Part shown: positions 1 through 9,575 of the stretch, piece by piece | How the letters are laid out: each line of letters begins with the position of its first letter | How positions within the stretch are numbered: position 1 is the stretch's first letter | Origin: Gracilaria caudata | Taxonomy: Eukaryota; Rhodophyta; Florideophyceae; Gracilariales; Gracilariaceae | NCBI GenBank assembly: GCA_030374735.1 | Contig: JASCIV010000142.1 | Coordinates: forward strand, 1 to 39,261 | DNA length: 39,261 nt | Direction of reading: 5' to 3' | Translations under genes and position numbers: made by a program | The notes under the pieces: model-generated | Databases searched by the model: none | What the model was told of the DNA's origin: nothing | What the model saw: the letters and a program-made list of their open reading frames with translations, nothing else

Positions 1-2128
1 TACCAAGTGGTCCAGGTGAGCCAGCCGGCTATCTTGCACCTCCCCGTGATCGGTACTTCTCACACCTCTCGGGTATCCCTTCTACACCTTCTAGGTCGAG
101 CCCTCCGAGTGCTCCCTAGCCAAGCGACCACCGAACACCCTTCTGGTTGTAGCTCGCTGCTACTATACCACAAAGAACCCATGCGGAAAGTAAGATTATG
201 GAAAGATCATGATCCAATTTGTTTGGAATACCAAAATAGTGGAAAATGAGCCCTGTGACGCGGCAGATTTTCGGGTGTCTAAACCGTAAAGTTTGCTCAT
301 TTGTTTGAAACAAGAGTAAGAATTCTAAAATAAACTACTGAGAATCGAAGGTATACCAAACGTGTACTCTATATGCCAGACAGGTGAAGTATGCTCTTCC
401 AAATTAGGTTTTTTTGAGAACTGGTTCGAAACTATTTTATAGTACCAATCCTTTGCCCGGTAGGTGCAAAACAGAGCATTGCGACCAAGAGCGTATTTTC
501 TACAACATTTTTAGGCACTTCAAAAAGTCACAGTGACCCGTTTGAAGTAATTGTTACATTTTGTCACAGAAAATGGTACTATTCAGTCTCATTCTTATGA
601 AGCCTTTTTTCTGTTACCTTCAAAAAGCGAAAGGTATAGCTTTTTCTTGTCGATTTGGAACATATAAATTTTAATTTAAATTTTAAGCTCAAGAACAATA
701 ATCAACGCCATCGGATGCGGATTGCTGACATTCTTTATTTTTGGGATGAGTCAAACAACAGAATATTTTCACAATTTGTATCAAATTAATACTGCGATCC
801 TCCTCTTGTTTTGGAAAGGAGTCAAGGAAATACAATTCAAAAAATTCGTACGCTATATTTATCCTTTTTATATAGTTCTTTGGTAACCACATGTGCATTT
901 TTATTGTGTCATATCTATGGTTGGATAGAAGTAGATGTACATCCTTGCCACATATTCTAAGTCAGTCATTAGCACGTTTTTTTAATATTAGTCAGTCACA
1001 AATACAGCTCTGTACTGAACCTCGCATTGCAATAAAGCCTTGATGCACTTTTAGAGCAGGTTAAGAAGATCTATATAGTAAGTCTATTGAAGTGCAACAC
1101 CCTAAAAGGGGGATTCTGAGTACTTAATTATTTCCCGACTCTACGGCCGATGGCAGTATTATGACTATTAGCTAGCCTTGTGACAGGGTTTTGACACGTG
1201 GAATACGGGAGGCTGGCCGCGGTTAGCGGAAGTGTTGGTTATTTTCATACACAATTTTGGGACTTTTACTGTGCAGTGCACAGTATGAAGTGCAACGCCC
1301 TGGAAAGGGAGATTCCTTCGACTTAGTCGTTTCTCCCGGCTTGCTGGCCTGGATATTAGTAGTGGTAGTAGTGGTGCGCCGCTGGCGCCGCCTACTCGTG
1401 GGACACGGCGTTGCCGGAGGTTGACCACTACACGTGGAGGTGTTGGACGTTGGGACACCCAATTTGGGGAACTGTACTGTGCATGTGCATAGTACACAAG
1501 TAGAATACTACAGCACTTAATGCACCGGCCTGGCGCCCATCGCGCTCAGAAAACTTCCCCCAACCAGGGGTTTGGGCTCTAGACTTTGCGCCTGCGAGCA
1601 TCTCGAACTCCGTTAGGAATAAGATCCTGTAGCACACGGTAGTCTAATCGCCCTGCGTGCCTAAAGGCCCCATCGCTGGGAGTGTTTTCCTCACTGCTGA
1701 GTCTGCCCTTGTACAAGGTACATCACCGGCTTTGCAGTGGTTTTTCTCCGTCTCTTTTTCCCTCTTTTCCCCTAGTGTGGCCCGGCCACACGCGCGCGAC
1801 CCACCGCCCTGGTAGGCCCGCGCTCCCCACTTATCGTGGACTACTCTCCTCGTTAGAGGATACTCCCAGATTTCCGGTTGTCTTCTCGACCTCTCTCCGC
1901 ACGTCGTGACGGGTGATCCCGGCCCTACACGCCGGCCTTGTCGCATCACCCTAGATAGGGCTCTGCTCGCTGCGTTTCCCTCGGGAGAGGTAGATCCGAA
2001 CGTCTTTGTGGTTCTTTCCCCTTCCGGGGCTCGCACTACAAAGCGGTCTCCCGACTTAGAACCTGTAACTGGAATATCATCCGTTCTCTCTTTCGAGGTG
2101 TTCTGTCTACTTTCTGGAAGTATCTGAC
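1..2128. other. Gene-poor 5' flank; AT-rich block then GC-richer repeat DNA
   Basis: I see no convincing gene here. About 180-1150 is clearly AT-richer than the rest of the window, with runs such as the near-palindromic A/T tract at 667-685. The frame 680-886 (+) is open for 67 codons and reads as hydrophobic, membrane-like sequence, but it has no good start, no recognisable domain and a competing antisense frame. From about 1160 the DNA becomes GC-richer and holds a diverged repeat. This part probably belongs to the retroelement whose gag relic begins near 2129. I looked for an LTR pair and a tRNA primer-binding site and could not define either. Confidence 0.5.
1089..1500. repeat. Diverged tandem direct repeat, about 198 bp period
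   Basis: Sequence starting GAAGTGCAAC at 1089 recurs at 1288. The two copies stay alignable for about 75 bases (the CCCT..AA.GG..GATTC block, then ACTTA.T..TTTC.CCG), at roughly 70% identity by eye. The end of the unit also recurs: CAATTTTGGGAC at about 1251 followed by ACTGTGCAGTGCACAGT at 1268, against CAATTTGGGGAAC at about 1460 followed by TACTGTGCATGTGCATAGTA at 1479. This fits two decayed copies of a roughly 198 bp unit, possibly LTR or subtelomere-like satellite DNA. No coding content is evident. Confidence 0.6.
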
Positions 2129-3448
2129 TTGCCCCGTGCAACGGTGAAGATGGCTACTAAACCCTCCAATGCGGAGCCTGTTGTCACACGCAGCCGTTCC
2201 CACGGGAGTGGTGATGTTCCGGATCTCCGGTATATATCACGGATCCCCATCCGTGATAGTACTCGCAGCGCGGGGAAGAGTTCATCGAGAACTCCGAACC
2301 CTGTTCCGGAGAGTAGGACACTTCCGCCGCCCTCGTCGACCACCCCTCAGGACGAGATTACCCCAGGTCCCGCGGATGCCGAGGCGCCATCCTTGCCCAT
2401 CGCTACTCCCGCTACTGCGGCCTCTCGCCCTTCTCAGAGGAATGCTAACAAAAATCAGATGTAGAATCGGGAAGAGCAGTTCCGCACCTTGTGAAATGCT
2501 CATAACGCCCTTGTGGGGGAATTCCGCGACCTTCGTGATACGGTCGAGGAGACCCCTGCAAAGGGAATTGCTGAGGACCTCCGCACGTTGCGGGCCGATG
2601 TCAACTCATTACTCGAGTGTCTCGGTGGACCTGCTGCCTTCATTGAAGGGATCGAGGACCGTTTCGGTCGTGTCCGCGCTCGTCTTGAGAGGCTGGAACA
2701 CACCATCCTCATGGACTCCCCGGAAATTCCTGCAGTTCGCTCTGACCACGACCAGCACACTCGGAAGAAATGCCGTAACAAACGGAAGGACCCCAATGGG
2801 GATAGTGATTCTGACTCCTTGACTGTGTCGGTTCGTCTCGCGCTCGGTCGGAGAAGTCGGAGTCGTCGTCCTCAGACTCCGACGACGACCGCCGCAAGCG
2901 CACTCCACGCTCTAGAGCTTAGATCTAAGCGGTCATCCGCGACCCAAGGTGGGGTACGCGCCCGTTCGCGGGGAAGATTCCATACAGGGTTGAAGGTGCT
3001 GAAGCCCAAAAACCCGATGTCTCGGAAGCTACTCTCCTACCGGTACTACCATCTGGAGGGATCCTCTTTGGACCGTACCGCCCGTGGAACGGGGAAAGTT
3101 CGTCACTGCATCAAGCAGATACAGCTCCCGCTGCGCAACCAGTACTTTACTGGGGAAGACCCAATTCTGGTGCTTGATTTCCTCGCGCGTTTCGTCGCGG
3201 AAGCCGATATTCTCGGCATGAACGAAGGACAAGCTTAAGTCGCGCTGCCCTATTTCTTGAGGGGAATGGCCGAAGACCAGTACAATTCTGTTCGAGGATC
3301 TTCGCGTGCCTTTGAAGGAAAGATGAGCTGTTGACCCGAGGCTGTTCAGTACCTCCTACGGTCCTACGCCACCAACACTGCGATTCAGCAGGCTATCCTC
3401 GCTCTGCGAGACACAAAACAACGCTCCGATGAGGAGGAAACCGACTAA
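2129..3448 (+). pseudogene. Decayed gag-like ORF of an LTR retrotransposon
   Basis: One reading frame runs from 2129 to a terminal TAA at 3446 but carries in-frame stops at 2462 (TAG), 2492 (TGA), 3236 (TAA) and about 3332 (TGA). Its order is gag-like: a Ser/Pro/Thr-rich low-complexity N-terminus, a coiled-coil-like stretch (about 2510-2700, with LRTLRADVNSLLE), a basic Ser/Arg/Asp-rich linker where a second frame reads better and suggests a frameshift, then the segment about 3130-3300 (FTGEDPILVLDFLARF followed by YFLRGMAEDQY), which resembles the gag domain of Ty3/gypsy-type elements. No zinc knuckle, protease, reverse transcriptase or integrase follows. The relic stops directly against the TsaE frame. 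Gag is inferred from composition and motif order. Confidence 0.6.
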
Positions 3449-4081
3449 TCGGTACCAGTGAGTCAGAGCTATGCGTCGCCTTCCGAAGAGAGGTTATGGC
3501 TGCCAACGGAGAGTCATACATACAAGCTTGAGCGATTTCTTGGTCGAGATTGCAGACCAGGTGATGTAATTCTTCTACTTGGGGATCTAGGGGCAGGGAA
3601 GACCGTCTTTGCGCGGGGCTATATACACTCCGCACATTCAGACGACAGAATTGCCGTAACATCGCCGACGTATTTGCTACTCAACAGCTACCCACCGCCT
3701 AAGCAGCATTCCGGAATTCCAGAAATCTTACACATGGATTTATGGCGCTTAAAAGACGCATCTCAACGGCCAATTGCCGATCTCAAGAAAGCTTTCGATC
3801 AAAACGCGTGTCTGATCGAATGGCCCGATCGTCTCAAATCTATCACACCCCGCATCCGACTTGAAGTGCATATGACTTACATCAATGAAGATTTTGGTTT
3901 GGCGTCCACGGAAGACGATCCTTGGGGTTTCGGATCAGATGATCCATACGCGTCACAAGAACAGCGCGGACGATACGTTTCTTTGAAACCACATGGTAAG
4001 CAATGGAACGAAAGAATAGAGGCCATTATAAGAGAGTTCGGTTGCATGGATGCTAGTAACGGCGTTACCCTCAATAAATGA
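3449..4081 (+). CDS. tsaE: TsaE-type ATPase of tRNA t6A biosynthesis (5' end unclear)
   Basis: TsaE is the ATPase that works with TsaB and TsaD to make N6-threonylcarbamoyladenosine at position 37 of ANN-decoding tRNAs. Eukaryotes that keep it use it in an organelle. The frame shows the Walker A motif GDLGAGKT about 45 codons in, the SPTYLLLNSY switch segment, HMDLWRL in place of the usual HxDxYR, and LIEWPDRL, the family's signature near the C-terminus. A roughly 60-residue acidic then basic extension follows, longer than bacterial TsaE. The frame is open from the TAA at 3446 but contains no ATG before the P-loop; position 3458 is only GTG. Either the first exon, with an organelle transit peptide, lies upstream across an intron, or the gene is 5'-truncated by the gag relic. 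Family assignment is secure; functionality is not. Confidence 0.85.
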   Translation, partial: SVPVSQSYASPSEERLWLPTESHTYKLERFLGRDCRPGDVILLLGDLGAGKTVFARGYIHSAHSDDRIAVTSPTYLLLNSYPPPKQHSGIPEILHMDLWRLKDASQRPIADLKKAFDQNACLIEWPDRLKSITPRIRLEVHMTYINEDFGLASTEDDPWGFGSDDPYASQEQRGRYVSLKPHGKQWNERIEAIIREFGCMDASNGVTLNK

Positions 4082-4427
4082 TTGCGCTCCGCCATTTTCT
4101 CTAACCAGAAGGTCATGATGCTGACTCGGATTCATAGTTCACCCTTGACTGCAGGAGCAGGCTCAAAACACGTCAGATATTTTGTGCACTGCTGCTACAC
4201 GGGTTGGTTAGAGTTTTGTGTGTAGTGTGGTTAACTTGACTCAATCTCAGAAGTCTGCATGGTCTCGTGCATCGCGTCCGAGGCCGTTCATGTATCCCAG
4301 TGACAAACTGAATGATCTTATTAGCATCACCAGGAGCAGCTCACGTTCTGTGCAAAGAAGATGTGCTTCTTGTAATGCTTTTGTCATTCACGGAAAATGT
4401 TTCGGGTTTTGCTCTTTAATCAGATTG
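4082..4427. other. Convergent intergenic region
   Basis: This 346 bp gap separates the 3' ends of the TsaE frame (+) and the phosphatase gene (-). It should hold both 3' UTRs and polyadenylation sites. The overlapping AATAAATGA at the TsaE stop is a possible poly(A) signal. I see no further gene or repeat. Confidence 0.5.
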
Positions 4428-6902
4428 TTACTGTACAGTCTGCCTAGCGTTGAGTTTCCTTGGATGGGACAGCGGTCGTTTGAGATCAATCACAGCTTTA
4501 TATCTCGATGGGCTTATTCGCTGATTGAATTTTATCGCTGCAAGAATGAATGATGTTCTTGCCTTTGAATCGTTTGATATGTTGGACACAGGACGCGGGA
4601 GGAGAATGTCGCCGAAAAGTTTCGCGATTTGTGCAGCCCCGTCTCTTTCCTTCTTTACAGCACGATGCTGACAAAGGAGACCAATCACATACCAAAACAC
4701 GTTCGCATTCAGCGGAGGCAACAAACTCACTGTTCCGTAAACCGCTAAGGGGTCCTCCGTCCGACCTATATCAAGGACTCGACGGTGAACCGATTGAGGA
4801 ATAACCGTGTCTTCCAAGTTCCTCAATATCTCTACCAGACATCCAGCAACATCATGGCCATCGATCTCGTCGGGAATAGATTGCGCGTTGTCAACATACT
4901 TCATAACCTCAAGGATCTGTGCGTTACTACATTTCCGCATAAACAAATCGGGAAAGCGGTGCATATAATTTTCTGTGTCACCATCGTGTACTCTTAGTAG
5001 CGCGTCTATAAGCAGCCAAATTTCTTTCGGTACAGCCAAAGGTAAGGCGTCAGGATGGCTTCTATTTTCGCGATCACTGTCAAAGGATTGCCAATCCGCT
5101 GGGATGTCAGAAGCCGCATGTCTCGTATGCCTCAAAGAGCGAACAGAAGTCGACATCATCGACAGCATTTCAAGGGGAAGACCCAACGTTGTGGGTACAT
5201 ATCTTCCGCTTATTTCTATCGTTCTACGTTCCCGACCAGGCTCAACTAGAACAGTGAGCTCGGTATTCAATATGCAACCACTGTTGCAAACCCGTGCTGC
5301 CAGACCATTCTCAGAGCTAACTCGAGCCAATAGCTCCAGTTTCACTGACTCGCCTGGAGGAATGACGACATTCTGCCATCGCTTTGAATCAAAGCGCAAC
5401 CATTCAGGGCACTGCTTTGGAACTTCGATCCGAATATGAGCAGCTCCATGCTCTGACATGTTTCTAAGAAGCACCGTTCCATTCTTTGTTTCGCGGAAGA
5501 GAACTTTTCCCAATGGAGCTGGGCATGGGTCAATGAGCACTTTGGGCAAATACCTCTCCATCCGACGATCTAGGACTGTTTCAGCCTCCTCTTGGACTCT
5601 CTTCTTCCTCAGAGCGTTCTCCACACCAAAAGTCATTCCAAAATGAGCATATACCGGACGATGGTCAGACGAATACACCTTTGCGCTATCATAGCATCTT
5701 AGCCTCACTTGTAGTTCATTCCCCTTCTTGTCTGTCCCCGGCTTCCATAAGATGCGATCTGTGTACGCTGGAGTCCTCTTCAGCTCTCCGTTTTCGTCCG
5801 TGGCGTACTTTTCGCTATATCTATCAAGCTTGTACGTTGGTGGGAATTGTATTAGTCCTTCCCGGAAACCCCTGAAGATATCGTTCAGCTTCATTTGGCG
5901 TTGCAGCTCGTCCGCGTTGCGCAAGGCCATCCAGTTTTTGTCCCTGATCCATTCCATGACCCGTTCTAAAGGGGCATCTATTCTGTAGTTTAGGTCACCC
6001 AGCCAGAAAACAACGTCATGAGCGAGGATTCCTGTCGACGTGGAAACCTGAGTTGAAGTTGCCGTTGAACCGTTACCGAGCTCTGCGATGGCGGAAGCAG
6101 CAATAGCGCGAACGTATTTCATGTTTTCGAACCATGCGCCAGCACCGCTGGTAGTGCCTGGAGTAGGAGTGTACACGACTGGCGCGGACCGTACTTGTCT
6201 GATCTCGGCGGAATTCCAGCTCCAGCCTGCTTTAGATTCTTGTAATGCAGGTTCCGCTAGTGAGTTGGCTGGTACAGAGGGAGAATCATCCAACAAATCG
6301 GGTTGTTCAAAAACCGCTTTTCTGACAACGTCGCGAAAATCCTGATTGCGACGTTCGACATTGCCTGTGTGGGCGGTCAAATGACAGGAAACGCACGATA
6401 TGGTTCGGTCGTAGAGTTGGAAGCGCACGGCTATTCCACCTTTGTTACCGACGGCATTGAGGAATCCAGTTGCAGCGGTTGAGATCTTGACGTCGGAAAG
6501 ATAAACGAAGTGATTCTTTCGAACGAACACCAGAATCATTATGCCGACGAGTTGCTTTTCTGCGACAATATCGTAGTCGTCATCAAGCAGTTGATGGATT
6601 TTGGTCCGCCATTCTACGCCTCGCATAGTATCCGAACGGACTGCATCCATTCCCGTTAAAGATTGTACTTCTTGCAAACCAAGCATGTAAACATCAAATG
6701 GATGCTTTTCTGCTTGGCGCGGAAACAGCCACTGGTTGAGGTCGAGGTTTTGCTCCGGGGAACGACCATTGACGTTCCATGTTCCTGCAAAGATGTTGAG
6801 CTCCTTGTCCGTTGTAAACTCATCACGTCGTTGAGATATATATTCAGTGTACCAATCGTTGCGAGTTTTTGACAACGCAGAGTTCAGCGCATCGGCATTC
6901 AT
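4428..6902 (-). CDS. OCRL/INPP5B-like inositol polyphosphate 5-phosphatase with C-terminal RhoGAP-like domain
   Basis: The predicted 824-residue protein would remove the 5-phosphate from PI(4,5)P2 and related phosphoinositides on endosomal or Golgi membranes. The catalytic domain spans about 35-422: NIFAGTWNVNG at 36, GLQEVQSL, GNKGGIAVRF at 152, SCHLTAH with the active-site His near 174, WLGDLNYRID at 300, TPAYTDRILW at 377 and SSDHRPVYAHF at 411. Residues 200-290 form a family-atypical insert rich in Ser, Thr and Gly. Residues about 430-570 fit the ASH domain. Residues 620-795 fit the RhoGAP-like domain, with DGHDVAGCLVEILRNL and LPPLNANVFWYVIGLL. OCRL and INPP5B lack the GAP arginine finger; here DLFMRKCSN occupies that region and the alignment is ambiguous. 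There is no PH domain upstream. Single exon, ATG start, divergent from the NYN RNase gene. Confidence 0.93.
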   Translation of the reverse strand: MNADALNSALSKTRNDWYTEYISQRRDEFTTDKELNIFAGTWNVNGRSPEQNLDLNQWLFPRQAEKHPFDVYMLGLQEVQSLTGMDAVRSDTMRGVEWRTKIHQLLDDDYDIVAEKQLVGIMILVFVRKNHFVYLSDVKISTAATGFLNAVGNKGGIAVRFQLYDRTISCVSCHLTAHTGNVERRNQDFRDVVRKAVFEQPDLLDDSPSVPANSLAEPALQESKAGWSWNSAEIRQVRSAPVVYTPTPGTTSGAGAWFENMKYVRAIAASAIAELGNGSTATSTQVSTSTGILAHDVVFWLGDLNYRIDAPLERVMEWIRDKNWMALRNADELQRQMKLNDIFRGFREGLIQFPPTYKLDRYSEKYATDENGELKRTPAYTDRILWKPGTDKKGNELQVRLRCYDSAKVYSSDHRPVYAHFGMTFGVENALRKKRVQEEAETVLDRRMERYLPKVLIDPCPAPLGKVLFRETKNGTVLLRNMSEHGAAHIRIEVPKQCPEWLRFDSKRWQNVVIPPGESVKLELLARVSSENGLAARVCNSGCILNTELTVLVEPGRERRTIEISGRYVPTTLGLPLEMLSMMSTSVRSLRHTRHAASDIPADWQSFDSDRENRSHPDALPLAVPKEIWLLIDALLRVHDGDTENYMHRFPDLFMRKCSNAQILEVMKYVDNAQSIPDEIDGHDVAGCLVEILRNLEDTVIPQSVHRRVLDIGRTEDPLAVYGTVSLLPPLNANVFWYVIGLLCQHRAVKKERDGAAQIAKLFGDILLPRPVSNISNDSKARTSFILAAIKFNQRISPSRYKAVIDLKRPLSHPRKLNARQTVQ

Positions 6903-7312
6903 TACGTGTTGGTAGCGATGGGCTTTTTCTTTGATACCGAAGCGTGAGTTGGACGATGATCAGAAATATTTGTGAAGAACACGAATGTGGATATAGGGGA
7001 AAGGGCGAGTGGTGAGTTTGGAAGGTAGTGCGCAGCAGTTGCGCTGCGTGAGCGATGGGTCGGGACTCAGGTCGTTAACCACTTGGGCCACCTGGTATGA
7101 CGGCGACTCAGTTAAGCGGCGATACGCGCTTGACGTAAGCAGGCGCGAGGCGATGGCATGAGCAAGTCCGCACTACCTTTCCACCTCCACCGGGGGCTGA
7201 GCTTTGTGCGGAACGAACAAAGTCGAGTGCAGAATTGTGTTGTGTCGCGGCCACTGTCAAATGTCAAATGTCAAAGAGGCCGCCAACAGAGAAGGGGTAG
7301 AGGCTCGTCACG

Positions 7313-7339
7313 TGTGCAATGCACACTGTGCAATGCACA
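7313..7339. promoter_or_regulatory. Tandem palindrome TGTGCAATGCACA x2
   Basis: Two identical 13-mers, TGTGCAATGCACA, are separated by one base (14 bp repeat period). Each is a perfect inverted repeat around a central A. They lie about 275 bp upstream of the NYN RNase ATG. Such symmetry fits a site for a dimeric DNA-binding protein, and a similar palindrome lies at 29474-29491 in another divergent promoter. The regulatory role is inferred. Confidence 0.4.
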
Positions 7340-7450
7340 ATCTCAGCAGCGAATGTGGACACGTCTGAAATTGGCAATTGTTAGATTGCCACGAATCGCC
7401 GCGACTATACTTCGCCACCGCTGTGTTGACCGCGCATTCGCCGCTATAGT

Positions 7451-7488
7451 GGGTAGAACGCTACAAGGGTAGAACGCTAACGCTACCG
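7451..7488. repeat. GTAGAACGCTAC-family repeat cluster
   Basis: GGGTAGAACGCTAC at 7451-7464 is followed at once by GGGTAGAACGCT at 7467-7478 and ACGCTACC at 7480-7487, so the segment can fold as overlapping hairpins. The core 12-mer recurs exactly at 10486, 11305 and 19900 in this window (either strand), which marks it as a member of a dispersed repeat family rather than a private promoter element. Confidence 0.6.
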
Positions 7489-7602
7489 TTTTAGCACTCC
7501 TTTGCAGTTCAGGAAAAAGCCAGGTACCAGTGAACGAGACGTGAAGTTCACTCATCGCCGTGGTCGCTTCTTCCGTGCCGCACGTTTCAATGGTTCCCCG
7601 CT

Positions 7603-8703
7603 ATGGAGGTCGACGCCATGGACGTTGACACTGTCGACATATCCCCGCAAACCCCCAAGCCGGACGTTGTAACTCCCGTCAATCCTGACCACGTCGTGGA
7701 CGCAGCATTTGCCTTGCTCAAGACCCATTTGTACAATTTCATTATTCGCCAGCTCAAGCTCTCCGTGGGGGACGAGTTCCTCTCGGACTTCGCGCCGCCA
7801 AAGAACTCCTCGCTTCTGCAATTACTTCATTTTGTTCTCGATAAATGGCTTTCTACGTTTGCGGATTCAAAGCTGCGTCATCAGAAGGCGAGTATCGAAC
7901 GTTTGATGGACGTTGTCAAGTCCGTCTCTCCGGCTGATATTGTTCTTGTGCCTTCTACCACTACTGCAAGACAGGCGCTTCAAATTACCGAGTGCTTGCT
8001 CATCGACTTTCATCCCGCAGCTTCCGCCCGTGTGTCTGCCCTAGGTAGAACGTTACAATCAAACAATACATCTGTGCGTGTTGATCCCAAGACCACATGC
8101 GCTCCAGCGGTTACCTCCTCCCCCCATCCAACTGACGCCCCACAAAAACCATCACATCAACAACCACAGCAAAACCTTCCCTTCATTCCCATTTCCGTGC
8201 AACATCTTTCCCAGCTTCTCGCGCACCGTATACTTCCGGTCGTTCTCGATGGATCCAACATAGCATGGCGTCACGGGCGCTCTCGCTTCTCAATACGAGG
8301 CGCTGTAATGGCTATGCAATACTTTTCCGAACGAAAGCATCCTGTAGTTCTATTTCTTCCCGAAGCTCGTCTACGAAACACAGCACAAAATAGCGACTAT
8401 GACATGGTAAAGTCATTACAAGGCACTCCAAGTCTCGTCCTGACACCCGATGATGACTACGACGATGCATATATCTGTCATTTTGCACGAGCTCATTGTG
8501 CACTCATTGTTAGCAACGATGCGTTTAAGGATCATGTATATCAGGCGTCAGCGGTTGCAGAGAATGCCGCGAAGGAATGGGATGCGTGGTTTTCTGCTTG
8601 TCGAGTGTCTTTTACTTTTCGAGGTGATCAATTTCTTCCAAACCCTGCGTTCAATTATGACCGAGCTGTTCAAGTTGCCATGAGGCTCGCTGTTCCACTT
8701 TGA
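7603..8703 (+). CDS. Zc3h12a-like NYN/PIN-fold endoribonuclease
   Basis: The 366-residue protein carries a C-terminal NYN ribonuclease domain of the Zc3h12a/N4BP1 type (about 208-350), the metal-dependent fold that cuts mRNA stem-loops in the animal Regnases. The acidic active-site residues are visible: Asp216 in VVLDGSNIAW, TPDDDYDDAY at 281-290 and SNDAFKDH at 304-311. FTFRGDQFLPNP at 337-348 matches the end of the domain. No CCCH finger follows, unlike animal Regnases. Residues 1-20 are acidic; about 30-150 form an uncharacterised, probably helical domain with LxxLLHFVLDKWL; about 155-198 are a Pro/Gln-rich linker. ATG start, single exon. The target RNAs cannot be told from sequence. The domain call is strong; the N-terminal domain is unknown to me. 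Confidence 0.88.
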   Translation: MEVDAMDVDTVDISPQTPKPDVVTPVNPDHVVDAAFALLKTHLYNFIIRQLKLSVGDEFLSDFAPPKNSSLLQLLHFVLDKWLSTFADSKLRHQKASIERLMDVVKSVSPADIVLVPSTTTARQALQITECLLIDFHPAASARVSALGRTLQSNNTSVRVDPKTTCAPAVTSSPHPTDAPQKPSHQQPQQNLPFIPISVQHLSQLLAHRILPVVLDGSNIAWRHGRSRFSIRGAVMAMQYFSERKHPVVLFLPEARLRNTAQNSDYDMVKSLQGTPSLVLTPDDDYDDAYICHFARAHCALIVSNDAFKDHVYQASAVAENAAKEWDAWFSACRVSFTFRGDQFLPNPAFNYDRAVQVAMRLAVPL

Positions 8704-9490
8704 ACCGACCAAGTTCCCGGTCGGAATTTTTCCGCAAGAAACTCCCACCTGCACTTGAAGTAGGCTCTCTCAGGGCCATTCTGACCGAAGCCTCGCCAAA
8801 TCAAGACCCAGTTGAAGTGTCCAGACCCTTGTATATTTCCTCATGGGCAACCGACGCAAAACGAGGCCCCAATTCGTTGCGGGTTCATCACCTCTTCGCC
8901 CGACACATACTTGTAAGATCTGTGTGTGCAACATCGACAAGCCGTTGTCTTCGTCGAGAACAAGAAATGGGTATTGACGAGGAAGACGCCGATGCCAAAA
9001 AGGGAATGAATACAAGTATCCCCGCCAAGTAAGTCTTCGTGGAAAGTGTATTTCCATTCGAAGAGATTCAACCCGCATTCCTGCGTCAGTATAGTCTTTG
9101 TGAAGTTTTTACTCAAATACAACATCGAAATGCCATTTGTTCCTGTTGTATGTTCAAGACCAGGGTCTTGCACACAGGGCTGGGAACTCTCTTAACGTTT
9201 AGTGGCACGAGAGTATCGTTCTAGTTTCCGTGACAGGAAGCAAGTGCTTTCTCGATGAGCCACGATTATTTCAGTTCGGCCACACGTTTAATTGCAGGCA
9301 CAACGTTTGCCGTGGGTTTTGGAACAGGATATCATACCGTTGAACGCTAGATACGTTGCATGCGTTCGCCAATACTGGTGTATTTCTTCTGTAGAGTTTA
9401 TGGTCATATCTTACGACGTTCCCACCTTAGGCTGTCGACTCGTAGAGGACTTTGTCTCGGAAAACATGCCTACCCTCTTCCCAAGATCGT
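8704..9490. other. Gene-free stretch downstream of NYN RNase
   Basis: This holds the 3' UTR of the NYN gene and then sequence without a supported gene. A 44-codon frame at 8843-8977 starts with ATG and contains TCKICVCN, but I cannot link it to a family. The last 250 bases probably already belong to a decayed retroelement, whose recognisable tail begins at about 9491. Confidence 0.45.
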
Positions 9491-9575
9491 CGAGGATTGA
9501 CAGTAGCAGAAATCATCAGAAAGTGGCCTGAAAGAATGTTGACTACTTAGTGAAGGAGCGTTTCTTTGAATAGAA
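9491..9575 (+). pseudogene. Non-LTR retroelement tail, fragment A
   Basis: The frame from 9491 reads RGLTVAEIIRKWPERML and then breaks. It matches the better-preserved tail at about 10918-10975 (RQGMSLPEMIVKWPDKML). At the DNA level CTACTTAGTGAA(G/A)GAGCGTTTCTTT follows in both copies, but one base or so has been lost here, so a stop now falls in frame. This is therefore a second, frameshifted copy of the same element's 3' end, about 1.4 kb from the other. Confidence 0.65.

Larger units (their letters stand above)
6903..7602. promoter_or_regulatory. Divergent promoter region between phosphatase and NYN RNase genes
   Basis: This 700 bp gap must carry both promoters. It is rich in short repeats: three perfect tandem copies of TGTCAAA at 7255-7275; two copies of the palindromic TGTGCAATGCACA at 7313-7325 and 7327-7339; and a cluster of GGGTAGAACGCT motifs at 7451-7488. 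I find no clear TATA box at a sensible distance from either ATG. The small frames inside it lack family resemblance. Confidence 0.55.

Noticed and set aside
8043..8057. GGTAGAACGTTAC inside the NYN RNase gene, resembling the dispersed repeat
   Set aside because: It differs from the core by one base, stands alone without flanking similarity, and encodes in-frame residues; probably chance.
8843..8977. 44-codon ATG frame with TCKICVCN
   Set aside because: Too short, no family match, and it lies between a 3' UTR and decayed repeats.
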